DNA of 64,000 nucleotides from Mytilus californianus (Eukaryota > Mollusca > Bivalvia > Mytilida > Mytilidae), in the NCBI RefSeq assembly GCF_021869535.1, contig NW_026262659.1, forward strand, positions 10,106,001-10,170,000, written 5' to 3'. Position 1 is the first letter of the stretch. The number at the start of each line of letters is the position of its first letter. The notes under the pieces are model-generated. The model was not told the DNA's origin. It ran no database searches and was given only the letters and a program-made list of their open reading frames with translations. The position numbers and the translations under genes are program-made. Below are positions 52,301-57,770 of the stretch, piece by piece.

Positions 52301-52890
52301 CTTATTATAAACTATATAAGATATCTTATAAACTATATAAGATATCTTATAAACTATATGAGATATCTTATAAAGTTTATTAGATATCTTGAAGTTAGAA
52401 TAAATAGTAAAATGGCTTGCCATAGACTTTCTTAGTAGACCATAATTTTATATTTTCATGTTGTAATTATTATCAATTTTTCACAGGTTGTAACCTGACT
52501 GACTGTGCAAACCCTTATGGGTAGTAAAGGTCGTACAACCCCCCTCATTGTTGTAACCATTTATCAAAAATTGAACTATGGACTGAGTCACTGAGTCTCT
52601 GGAATGGCAAATAATCCTTGAAAATAAGAAAACGATTTTTGATGTAGTATTCTTTATCTAGTTATAGACAAATTCATATAACACAACAAATTACTACCTT
52701 CATCTTAGGTACACTAAAAAAGCCAAAAGTGTCACTGTGCACATTATCAATATATGAGATTTTTAACTTTGGATTCAGGCAAGTGAGTAAGGAGGTCGGA
52801 CAACTTGATTTTCTTGCAACTTGTCTGACTTGACTGGATTGTAGTAATGACAATTGGAACATATCCATTGAAACAGATATTCCATAACAG
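22334..52890 (-). CDS. Two-RRM RNA-binding protein gene (5' end not found), exon chain
   Basis: A minus-strand gene assembled by eye from exons whose phases all match: 52698-~52890, 47070-47223, 45453-45755, 38404-38447, 36389-36468, 34813-34934, 33525-33679, 28554-28612, 25650-26167, 24655-24758 and possibly 22334-22357. It encodes at least about 520 residues. RRM1 has RNP2 as VYIGNL and RNP1 as FAFVKF. RRM2 is atypical, with YSLCYP as strand 1 and MIFVRF as RNP1-like. Polar, serine- and histidine-rich sequence follows. RRM proteins bind single-stranded RNA, and the surface aromatic residues of the RNPs are present in RRM1. Introns hold the dead transposon, several repeat elements and the 90-bp minisatellite. 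I cannot name the orthologue. The start codon and 5' exons were not found, and the last exon is the weakest call. Confidence 0.7.
23005..24277 (+). mobile_element. HINE/pearl-like element, about 165-bp monomers
   Basis: It starts at an AGACATATGTCT palindrome followed by CACTTGTTGG. A second internal start-like block lies near 23290 (GAGATATGTCTCGCC). Monomers carrying GGGGGCGGGGCCAAATA or variants recur near 23577, 23740, 23909 and 24074, spaced 163-169 bp. It ends with GACGCCGTCGCCGACGCC and a hairpin at 24241-24273 (TGTCTCGC, TTGAC, then GTCAA, GCGAGACA). A 48-bp tandem duplication sits at 23099-23194. Confidence 0.7.
24290..24595 (+). mobile_element. Short HINE/pearl-like element or fragment
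   Basis: Follows directly on the previous element. It has one monomer-like block (GGACCTAGGGGCAGGGCC), then GTTGACGCCACAGCCGTCGC and a weak terminal hairpin with TGTCTTGC paired to GCAAGACA, ending near 24587. Confidence 0.55.
24655..24758 (-). CDS. RRM-gene exon: serine-rich tail
   Basis: Acceptor ATTTTAG at 24759-24765 and donor CAG|GTAAAC. It reads VPSLNKDNLSTDGSRKSDQD and on to FSYLKQ, 34 codons plus two leading bases. The split codon made with exon 25650-26167 (T|GT) restores cysteine. It is a polar, probably disordered segment. Confidence 0.6.
25650..26167 (-). CDS. RRM-gene exon: end of RRM2 plus low-complexity region
   Basis: A 518-bp exon with acceptor ATTTCAG and donor TTCT|GTAAGA. 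It opens with MIFVRFISKRGAVEAFEKFY, the RNP1-like strand and second helix of an RRM, then KELDMRVAYHRKK, the last strand. The next 130 or so residues are rich in Ser, Asn, His, Glu and Lys, with a loose repeat of TEYSNKWPSH, TEHSNKQSSH and SEYSNNASSH. This low-complexity region is probably disordered and could mediate condensate-type or partner interactions (inference). Confidence 0.75.
26790..27190 (+). mobile_element. Probable non-autonomous element with GACGGAATGACAAAATGACGG end
   Basis: The stretch ends with GCGGAACGACGGAATGAC, AAAGCTATATGACC and TTTTGTTGCAGGGCAATAAA, resembling the GACGG-rich tail and terminal stem of the tandem-monomer elements here. Two weakly similar blocks (GTCTGTATAAC near 26930 and 27090) may be monomer remnants. 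The 5' boundary is uncertain. Confidence 0.45.
27191..27960. other. Intronic DNA, no gene seen
   Basis: AT-rich. The 81-codon minus-strand frame at 27504-27749 has no recognisable motif and no splice support. Confidence 0.35.
27961..28243. mobile_element. 283-bp MITE with TTAAGGTKGTAC termini
   Basis: The left end TTAAGGTTGTACATAACAC matches the reverse complement of the right end, TTAAGGTGGTACCATACACC, with about 16 of 20 bases conserved. It is compatible with a TA target duplication. The interior is non-coding. Similar termini are common in bivalve genomes as far as I recall. Confidence 0.65.
28554..28612 (-). CDS. RRM-gene exon: helix 1 and strand 2 of RRM2
   Basis: A 59-bp exon with TTTTGTAG acceptor and CCAGG|GTAAGT donor (strong). 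It reads TVAEKFNSINDFREVHFTPG, where the last codon is completed by the next exon. The pattern Vxx-FxxIxxFxxVxF is the helix 1 to strand 2 segment of an RRM. Phase 0 in and phase 2 out match both neighbours. Confidence 0.65.
28865..29590. mobile_element. Foldback-like element with repeated GTGCGATGGT termini
   Basis: The left end (28865-28985) has five or six variants of GTGCGATGGT spaced about 17-24 bp. The right end (29495-29575) has the inverted form, ACCATCGCACTTCAGC. The core holds a 118-codon frame (29044-29400) with no recognisable domain. Multiple subterminal repeats in inverted orientation at both ends suggest a DNA transposon whose transposase binds the decamer. The class is unknown. 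Confidence 0.6.
29597..33564 (+). repeat. 90-bp minisatellite, 44 complete monomers plus a partial one
   Basis: The unit starts GATGGTTCATTATCTCTAGG, and the period is 90 bp. The first monomer is 102 bp and diverged. Seven monomers are 86 bp (4-bp deletion in the TTATTTATTACA region). Variants differ at a few sites: CTCGAT or CCAGGT at the junction, ATAACT or ATTACT in the middle, and rare GGATAAC. The short monomers all carry ATTACT, and six of seven follow a CCAGGT junction, so blocks were copied as groups. On the minus strand each monomer carries the donor end of the adjoining RRM2 exon. It is not a CRISPR array because there are no unique spacers. Confidence 0.95.
33525..33679 (-). CDS. 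RRM-gene exon: linker and first strand of RRM2
   Basis: A 155-bp open stretch. The inferred acceptor TTTAAAG lacks a strong pyrimidine tract but gives the phase needed by exon 34813-34934. The donor is TCTGAG|GTACCA. It reads EKKEDGGCHVKTSASC, ENDSCYNELKPDVHGRYSLC, then YPRNNEPPGTSSE. YSLCYPRN would be strand 1 of RRM2, leading into TVAEKFNSI of the next exon. The last 40 or so coding bases and the donor belong to the first unit of the minisatellite, so the repeat grew out of an exon-intron border. The call rests on phase and the RRM2 fit. Confidence 0.5.
34130..34650 (+). repeat. Tandem-like array, about 160-bp monomers (HINE core remnant)
   Basis: AACTTGAACTTCATTTTGTAATCAG occurs near 34405 and 34562 (each written here as a 25-base landmark split by variation), with weaker forms near 34140 and 34240. 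GCATTGGTTAAAGG or GCGTTGGTTGAAGG follows each. This is a core of the tandem-monomer type without clear hairpin ends. Confidence 0.55.
34813..34934 (-). CDS. RRM-gene exon: RNP1 half of RRM1
   Basis: A 122-bp exon with acceptor CTTTCAG and donor AAAG|GTATTA. It reads FAFVKFRQLSHAEDCVRTIN, then RGRLIKVRFAGALFDK. FAFVKF is the RNP1 strand. SHAEDCVRTIN is helix 2 and LIKVRFA is strand 4 of a canonical RRM. Codon phases join to 36389-36468 (GT|G gives valine) and to 33525-33679 (G|AG gives glutamate). Confidence 0.8.
34951..35416. other. Intron DNA, nothing recognised
   Basis: AT-rich intronic sequence without repeat landmarks that I can match elsewhere in the window. Confidence 0.35.
35417..35910 (+). 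mobile_element. Short HINE/pearl-like element
   Basis: 5' hairpin GGCT-CTTAAC-AGCC at 35417-35430, then AATCACTCACCAC. It ends with ACATTAAGTGATGGCAATAA and a hairpin (GCCC-AT-CGGGC) followed by AAAGCGAGCTT at 35888-35910. Architecture matches 1396-3083 and 48829-50090 but without a clear tandem core. Confidence 0.5.
36389..36468 (-). CDS. RRM-gene exon: middle of RRM1
   Basis: An 80-bp exon. Acceptor ATTGAAG, with a short AT-rich rather than pyrimidine tract. Donor AGT|GTAGGT. It reads ADVEELVRDFHPTIVRVRTN then KDDRRK, the helix 1, strand 2 and loop segment of RRM1. Phase 0 in and 2 out agree with both neighbours. Confidence 0.7.
36835..37455 (+). mobile_element. HINE-like remnants with GGACGGACGAACGAACGG tail
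   Basis: Monomer-like text (CACTGATGAG, CATGACTTTCATTGCACAGC, and TCAGACAGACATGTCTAGCT with ACCAAATACAGTTGACATAT) resembles the 150-bp monomers at 39981-41056. A GACGGACGAACGAACGGACG tail at about 37140-37160 is followed by a TGCCCC...GGTGAGGCA stem near 37180-37209. Boundaries are uncertain. Confidence 0.5.
38158..38352 (-). pseudogene. LINE reverse transcriptase C-terminal fragment
   Basis: A 64-codon minus-strand frame ends in RICCKIFVLWNSMPHAMVVA then DSLDSFKERISKYSF. The pattern xWNSLPxxVVxxxSLxxFKxRL is the well-known C-terminal tail of many LINE polymerases. The polymerase domain is absent upstream, so this is a small relic in an intron of the RRM gene. It belongs to a different LINE clade from the one at 59194-60843, whose C-terminus has a CCHC knuckle. 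Confidence 0.7.
38404..38447 (-). CDS. RRM-gene exon: RNP2 strand of RRM1
   Basis: A 44-bp microexon with acceptor ATTTACAG and donor AAG|GTAAAT. It reads IEVYIGNLEESVTK, where VYIGNL is a textbook RNP2 motif. With the split codon from 45453-45755 (G|AT) the sequence begins DIEVYIGNL. Confidence 0.8.
39981..41056 (+). mobile_element. HINE/pearl-like element, 150-bp monomer subfamily (copy 1)
   Basis: Starts ACAAGAGTGCACATGCTGAA then ATGTCTCGCC. About five to six monomers of about 150 bp follow, each with ACTGAACCATGAAAATGAGG, TCAAGGTCAGATGACACCTG and CATGTACACCTTAC. It ends with AACGCCGCCGCCAGATCAC and a hairpin at 41019-41055 (TGTCGAGC, CTGCGAC, loop AAAA, GTCGCAG, GCTTGACA). Most monomers contain AGGTCAAGGTCA or a one- or two-base variant. 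Confidence 0.75.
41113..41393. repeat. About 280-bp block present only in copy 1
   Basis: From the end of CAGCTGGATAC(A/G)ACC to ATGAAAATCAATAGGGAG, copy 1 has extra DNA (landmarks GGTCCAACCCTGAACAGTTG and TTGCTGTTGTGCAATACACT) that copy 2 lacks at 54686-54702. Either an insertion into copy 1 or a deletion from copy 2. The deletion is favoured if flanking text in copy 2 is truncated (ACGACCGAAAATC). Confidence 0.75.
41640..42165 (+). mobile_element. Dispersed repeat ending GTTGTCTCATTGGCAATCAT (copy 1)
   Basis: Landmarks in order: GAGTACTCTCAGATCTGTAC, CTACCCGGCCTCGTCCACTT, ACACCACTGTCCCAGGTTAG, CCCAAGTCAGGAGCCTGTAA, TTCAGTGGTTGTCGTTTGTT, GAAGGCCGTACTGTGACCTA and GTTGTCTCATTGGCAATCAT. The same order occurs at 10345-10850 and 54950-55475. 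Non-coding; possibly a SINE or LINE tail. Confidence 0.7.
42456..44419 (-). pseudogene. THAP-DDE transposase, inactivated (copy 1)
   Basis: A minus-strand multi-exon transposase. Exon 1 starts MPSTCCCVPGCHLRGGHAFP and encodes a THAP zinc finger (C-x-C start, FPND, RKSWINA), with the closing CKAH reached only after a frameshift. An intron runs from the GTAAAAC donor to a TTTTTCAG acceptor at 43626. Later sequence has ENQFFMTLMKLR, TWIVFMSKQWREANTWP, WIIIDSTEYPVIKPKAPRAQ, then CTSDCEIVERC, DSVMADKGLNVHDLF and a C-terminus FRTCIVPKDA. That is the order of a DDE_Tnp_4 transposase (PIF/Harbinger or ISL2EU-like). The defects are a 7-bp insertion in the THAP part near 44315-44321, an extra T in a T run, in-frame TAG and TAA codons, and an extra A after SYKNRN. 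It cannot make an active enzyme. Confidence 0.85.
45453..45755 (-). CDS. RRM-gene exon: acidic linker upstream of RRM1
   Basis: A 303-bp exon with acceptor ATTTCTAG and donor AATG|GTAATG. It reads SFSKSMKDLLGVPCDDFESV, then a Ser/Thr/Pro-rich stretch (SNSPLPCTPIEIESDLRQAK) and ends LVNQIPGNQYN. No domain is recognised. Phase 1 on both sides agrees with 47070-47223 and 38404-38447. Confidence 0.7.
45756..46311. other. Intron DNA, nothing recognised
   Basis: AT-rich intronic sequence between the acceptor of exon 45453-45755 and a palindromic repeat. Confidence 0.35.
46312..46478. mobile_element. Palindromic repeat with about 58-bp arms
   Basis: The left arm (46312-46369, with GATGTGACGTATTATGATTT and GGTGGTATTACACCT) pairs with the right arm (46418-46478, AGGTGTAATACAACCAAATC) at about 80% identity around a TA-rich loop. 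It fits a small foldback element. Confidence 0.65.
46985..47060 (-). repeat. Dispersed repeat abutting an RRM-gene donor site
   Basis: GGGGGAAATCTCAGGTGCTC and CACCTGTCATGTTGCTCATG place this with the copies at 20440-20550 and 49165-49225. Its edge lies about 10 bp inside the intron from the donor of exon 47070-47223, so it replaced almost all of the native 5' intron sequence. Confidence 0.6.
47070..47223 (-). CDS. RRM-gene exon, N-terminal region
   Basis: A 154-bp exon with acceptor TTTTTTAG and a weak donor CCAG|GTTTGT. It reads AFASLECFISWIFHLSVGNL then YGDSTCLTPMSTFPRQSDKG and ends AKLDLSP. The hydrophobic start looks like part of a folded domain shared with the upstream exon. I do not recognise it. 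Confidence 0.6.
47240..48279. other. Intron DNA, nothing recognised
   Basis: AT-rich. The 75-codon plus-strand frame at 47756-47983 shows no motif and is probably chance. Confidence 0.35.
48280..48828. repeat. Palindrome cluster TATAAGATATCTTATA, left part
   Basis: Perfect 16-bp palindromes at 48318-48333, 48381-48396 and 48637-48652, with a near-perfect one at 48658-48673. The intervening text (CTGATTGGTTAATTC, CTCATTGGTTAATC and CTGATTGGATAATAA) has CCAAT-type repeats. It is the left remnant of an element resumed at 50095-50370 and 52106-52395. Confidence 0.7.
48829..50090 (+). mobile_element. HINE/pearl-like element, about 165-bp monomers
   Basis: 5' hairpin GGCTCT-AA-AGAGCC at 48829-48842, then TGTGTCGCTCACCTTGG. 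Monomers with AAGTTTCTATCTATCTA and GGCAATAACTCC recur near 49335, 49500 and 49660. It ends ACGACAACGGACAACAGAGT then AAGCTAACTTGGCCCTA, a decayed version of the 3' end at 3040-3065. A different repeat (CCCCACCAAAAACTGGGGGT, 49165-49225) has inserted within it. Confidence 0.65.
49165..49225 (-). repeat. Dispersed repeat fragment (CAGGTGCTCCGGAAGGG)
   Basis: Third copy of the repeat seen at 20440-20550 and 46985-47060. The preceding 49030-49160 shares CAAACTCATAGATCGAAAAC and CTGACAACGCCATGG with 46895-46930. Confidence 0.6.
50375..52105 (+). mobile_element. Two joined HINE/pearl-like elements, about 190-bp monomers
   Basis: A 5' hairpin GGGTTCC-AC-GGAACCC at 50375-50390 leads into GTGTCTCGCCTAC. 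A second start lies near 51127 (GGGTTC-CGCA-GAACCC, then GTATCTTGCC). Monomers with ACAAAATTTCCTTCT or variants recur near 50640, 50830, 51030, 51400, 51590 and 51900. Two 3' ends are present: 51752-51788 (TGTCTTGC, TGCGAC, GTCGCA, GCTCGACA, before it GACGCTGACGACGG) and 52060-52102. It is therefore a compound of at least two copies or a partial tandem duplication. Confidence 0.7.
52106..52395. repeat. Palindrome cluster TATAAGATATCTTATA, right part
   Basis: Perfect palindromes at 52315-52330 and 52336-52351, with a variant at 52357-52372, giving a 21-bp period. It is flanked by TATTAGAATATCTTATT on the left and TTATTAGATATCTTG on the right. Confidence 0.75.
52698..52890 (-). CDS. RRM-gene exon, most 5' one found (upstream edge uncertain)
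   Basis: On the minus strand an open frame runs CYGISVSMDMFQLSLLQSSQ, then CPTSLLTCLNPKLKISYIDN and HSDTFGFFSVPKMK to the donor AAG|GTAGTA. The phase matches 47070-47223. The upstream edge is unclear because copy 2 of the 5.4-kb unit begins at 52915, about 25 bp away, and supplies the only good acceptor-like text (CCTTTACAG at its terminus). A second overlapping frame (MEYLFQWICSNCHYYNPVKS) ends at an early stop and is less consistent with the donor. An internal start at the first ATG is possible. Confidence 0.45.
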
Positions 52891-53562
52891 TAAACAAACT
52901 TGTGACAGCTTTATAAATCAAAGCGTGAAAGCGCTGTAAAGGCAGTTAATTACAGGTTGTGTGTATTTTTAGTCCAGTTATATCATTATCTTGCATAGTA
53001 CATTGTACTTATCAGAGGTGGCTTTCAGTATTTAAGATTTAGAGTTCTCTAATGATATTGAACAAGTTTTATGAATGTCATATTCTGAGCACTATATGAA
53101 GGCGATTGTTCTCACTTGTTTATGAACTAGTGCATTATGTCCAGTTTGTACCTTTTTTATCTATGTTTATAGTCAAATACTGTTTAAAATAGTTTGGCAT
53201 TTTCTTTTTAGTAATAAGTAAATGTTATCAACTGTATTTTATTCAACTTTGCAAATGTGGTTTGTGACTGGTAAGTACAATGTATGGATGATAGTTGTTT
53301 CATTGGAAATCATAACACATCTCCTTATTTATATAATGATCTATATTCAACGACCTCAGGTACAAAAAAAATGTATGTAACTAAACTATGATGGGAAACC
53401 TTTGACTTCTTTCTTTTATATAAACTTTTGATTTGGTACCATAGAACTATGTAGAATAAATGTACATTGCAACATGTCAACTCTTTCAATGACAATACTT
53501 TTTTTAGAAACTATAACTCCAAGCAAAATTATATTACCAAGTATAAAGTAATTTATGAATGA

Positions 53563-54645
53563 AACAAGAGTGCACATGCTGAAATGTCTCGCCTTCTTTA
53601 CTAATCATTGATATTATGTTGATAGTCCTAAATATAAAGCTTTATTACAACTGTCACATAAACTTAACATTAACCAAGTAAACTAAGCATTGACCAATGA
53701 ACCAAGAAAACGAGGTCAAGGTCAGATGAACCATGCTAGGCAGGCATGTACAGCTAACAGTTCTTCCATACAACAAATATAGTTGACCTATTGCTTATAG
53801 TTTAAGAAAAACAGACCAAAACACAAAAACTTAAAACTGAGCAACTGACCTTGAAAATGAGGTCAAGGTAAAAAAAAAAACCTGTGTGACTGACAAATAG
53901 ATCAAAAAATATTTCCATATACCAAATACAGTTGAACTATTGCATATAGTATTAGAAAAAAAGACCAAAACTCAAAAACTTAACTTTGACCACTGAACCA
54001 TGAAAATGAGGTCAAGGTCAGATGACACCTGCCAGCTAGACATGTACACCTTACAATCATTCCATACACCAAATATAGTAGACCTATTGCATACAGTATA
54101 AGAAAAACAGACCAAAACACAAAAACTTAACTATAACCACTGAACCATGAAAATGAGGTCAAGGTCAGATGACACCTGCCAGTTGGACATGTACACCTTA
54201 CAGTCCTTCCATACACCGAATATACTAGACCTATTGCTTATAGTATCTGAGATATGGACTTGACCACCAAAACTTAACCTTGTTCACTGATCCATGAAAT
54301 GAGGTCGAGGTCAAGTGAAAACTGTCTGACGGGCATGAGGACCTTGCAAGATACGCGCATACCAAATATAGTTATCCTATTACTTATAATAAGAGAGTAT
54401 TTAACATTACAAAAAATATTAACTTTTTTTTCAAGTAGTCACTGAACCATGAAAATGAGGTCAAGGACATTGGACATGTGACTGACGGAAACTTCGTAAC
54501 ATGAGGCGTCCATATACAAAGTATGAAGCATCCAGACCTTCCACCTTCTAAAATATAAAGCTTTTAAGAAGTTAGCCTACGCCGCCCCTGGATCACTATC
54601 CCTATGTCGAGCTTTCTGCGACAAAAGTCGCAGGCTCGACAAAAA
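53563..54645 (+). mobile_element. HINE/pearl-like element, 150-bp monomer subfamily (copy 2)
   Basis: Equivalent to 39981-41056. The terminal hairpin at 54605-54641 is perfect here (TGTCGAGC, CTGCGAC, loop, GTCGCAG, GCTCGACA), whereas copy 1 has one C-to-T change. Confidence 0.75.
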
Positions 54646-54949
54646 GGAGTTCTTAATTAAGAAATAAACTGATTCGCCTAACGCAGCTGGATACGACCGA
54701 AAATCAATAGGGAGATTACATCAATAGCTATAAATAATTCACCAAAGTTTCATGCGAACTGCTTAAAGCATTTTTGAGTTGTTGTCCAAAAACTGGAAAA
54801 TCCAAGCTTTTTTAATGAATAAAACCCCATAACTCAGAAATGTAAAATCTAAAATTTATAAAATTCTAAAGGGAGCTTACGGATTGATAATTTAGTCTTA
54901 AATGCAAGATTTTTTTATCAGTTGTTAGTGGCTTTGAACTAGCTGTCAG

Positions 54950-55475
54950 TAAATGCGAGTGCTCTCAGATCTGTACTTAGTGTCTTTTTGTTGTTTGGAT
55001 GTACAACTACCCGGCCTCGTCCACTTGTATTTGTATTTATCCATCTGATGAGTTAAGCCTCTTTCAACTGATTTTTATAGTTCATTCTTATATTGTACTG
55101 TTACACCACTGTCCCAGGTTAGGGGGTGGGTTGGGATCCCGCTAACATGTTTAACCCCGCCACATTCTGTATGTACATGTATGTGCCTGTCCCAAGTCAG
55201 GAGCCTGTAATTCAGTGGTTGTCGTTTGTTTATGTGTTGCATATTTGTTAATCGTTCATTTTTTGTACATAAATTAGGCCATTAGTTTTCTTGTTTGAAT
55301 TGTTTTACATTGTCATTTCAGTGCCCTTTATAGCTCACAGTGCGGTATGTGCTTTGCTCATTGTTGAAGGCCGTACTGTGACCTATAGCTGTTAATTTCT
55401 GTGTCATTTGGTCTCTTGTGGAGAGTTGTCTCATTGGCAATCATACCACATCTTCTTTTTTATATTTACATCAAC
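54950..55475 (+). mobile_element. Dispersed repeat ending GTTGTCTCATTGGCAATCAT (copy 2)
   Basis: Same landmark order as 41640-42165. Its 3' end forms the left arm of the palindrome described next. Confidence 0.7.
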
Positions 55476-55522
55476 AGATATATATCTGTTGATGTAAATA
55501 TAAAAAAGAAGATGTGGTATGA
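55441..55522. repeat. Perfect 82-bp palindrome (40-bp arms)
   Basis: Left arm 55441-55480 (TCATACCACATCTTCTTTTT and 20 more bases) is followed by TA and then its exact reverse complement at 55483-55522. Copy 1 has only the left arm. The extra arm is therefore new in copy 2. Confidence 0.95.
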
Positions 55523-55808
55523 ATATATAAACAATTCACCAAAGTCAAGGTGAGACAACAAAACTTAGTTGTAAGATCTCTGAAATTTTTTACACGGTAC
55601 AAGTTTTTCTAATTGTTGGAGATTGCACGGTGACAGTAACACCTGTAACTGCTTTACCCATTTCTTATGCACTTTGGTTCGATAAACTCACTGAATATCA
55701 TACCACATCTCCTTATTTTTATATGCATTACAATTTACATGTGCATGTAATTGTAAATAATATTTATATATATATATATCAGAACAAACTTCATTGCGTC
55801 ACTTTTAT

Positions 55809-57770
55809 TTATGCATCCTTTGGCACAATACAAGTTCTTAAATTACATAACATAAAACAACTAAATGTTATTTCAGATGAAACTTTTGTTTCAGTTCCAT
55901 TCATAGGATTTATTAGAATTTTGTATGTTTTGCCAAGTCCAATAATTAGCTCTATGTGCACGTGTTAATTGGAGACTTTTCTATCCCGTATAAGAGTTTT
56001 GGAACTAATTCTGTTTCTTTTTTTGAAAAAAGTGAGCAAACAAATTATGCACATTTAAACCTTTGTCTGCCATCACACTGTCACCTGGATCACAGAATTG
56101 AACTATTCTACATCTTTCAACTATTTCACAGTCACTGGTACAACCAACATATGCATTAGAGACATAGTTGACTAAACCACCAGGAGTCGAACATACAAGT
56201 ATTTTCAGTGTTTCTGTTTTTATATGATGAAAAGGTTGCCTGAGCTCTAGGAGCTTTAGGTTTTATCACGGGATATTTTGTGCTGTCAATAATAATCCAA
56301 GTTGTAGGAAACTTTAATTTGAAGTTGGATGGCGAAAAATACCTGACTAAACCACTAAATGGCCAAGTGTTAGCCTCACGCCACTGTTTAGACATAAAAA
56401 CAATCCATGTTTACACAATATTCTTAACACTAGTTTCAATCTAGAATCTAGACAGTTCAAAGTTGGTTGTATAATGCCTCAATTTCATCAAAGTCATAAA
56501 AAAACTGATTTTCAAATGACACCCTATCAATTTGAAAATATATGTATCTCAAACAATGTGCTGCTGGACCAAGTGTGGTCAAAACAAATAAAAATATAGT
56601 AAACAAGTTACAACTCTAAACCGGTATATAAATGCATGGCTGTGTCATGTGTCTTCATTTCAAAATTCTCTGCTGAAAATATAGGCATTGATGGTGTTTG
56701 CGTAATTCCATCTGTGAAGCTCAACATTACATTTTTTAGCTCGGCAGTTGGTGGTGGACAGTCATAAATCATGTCTGCAGTATGAATGACTTCTTCAGGA
56801 AAACCAACTTTAGTATCAAAACTTTCCTCTAGATTTCTACTACAATATTCATCAAGTTTAGTTCTTTTGTTTTCACAGGAAACTGCCCTGATTTTTCTTT
56901 TTGCGGACGATTCAGTCTCTTGCTTGGTCCAGGAAAATAGGCTGGGAATGGCAGTAGACTTACGTCTCTGTATGGTGGGTTTGCACCCTGAAAAAGGTTA
57001 TAAAACATTAGTTTTTTGATAATTAAATGAACTTTCATTAGCAATGCATACTTTATACTACCTGGCAAAATATTAACTAGATTTATTCATTACAATCTGG
57101 ATAAAAATATGTTAGCCTGATTCAATGTACATCAAAATGTATGTTATGTAAATCCAAAGGACAAACAATGAGAGACGTATGCAACAAACATACATTGTTT
57201 GTACCTAAATAACTATAATATAGATGAGAGCATGTCATTGTTTTGTTCCTGTTAACATTGTCATTGACATTTTTCAAGAAAGTCTATGAGGCATAGCTTA
57301 TGCATTCCTGTCATTACTACATTAGCATAATTACTGCTAAAATAATTCTCTCAGTAAGAAATCATTATAATTGTAGCAAGCACCAAAAAATCTCAAACAG
57401 ATCACATTGAATCGTAATCCAAAAAATTATGACGTCTTGAATTAACCACCCCCTTTATTCTAAAACGATAATTGCGGTTGTAAACAGACTTTGGTTATTT
57501 CGCATGGCGATTACATATATAACTATATATTTTAAAAAGAAAATAGAGTTTTACCATGAATAGTTTCCTGCACGTAGTCTTTTTCAGTAAAATGTGCCTT
57601 GCAAACAACAGCTGAGTGATTGAGATGGACTCCACGATTTCATCGTGTTCTCGTCCAATCTGCGTATGGGCCATGGCGTTGATCCAACTTTTCCTTCTTT
57701 TTAAGTCATTTGGAAATGCATGTCCTCCTCTTAAATGACATCCAGGTACACAACAACAAGTACTTGGCAT
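55809..57770 (-). pseudogene. THAP-DDE transposase, inactivated (copy 2)
   Basis: Same gene as 42456-44419 with the same defects: the THAP 7-bp insertion, extra T in the T run, TAG and TAA codons and the extra A after SYKNRN. It has one more lesion, a 4-bp insertion (CTCA on the minus strand, near 57613-57616) in the THAP domain just before the CKAH part. Conserved motifs otherwise match copy 1, including WIIIDST and FRTCIVPKDA. Confidence 0.85.
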
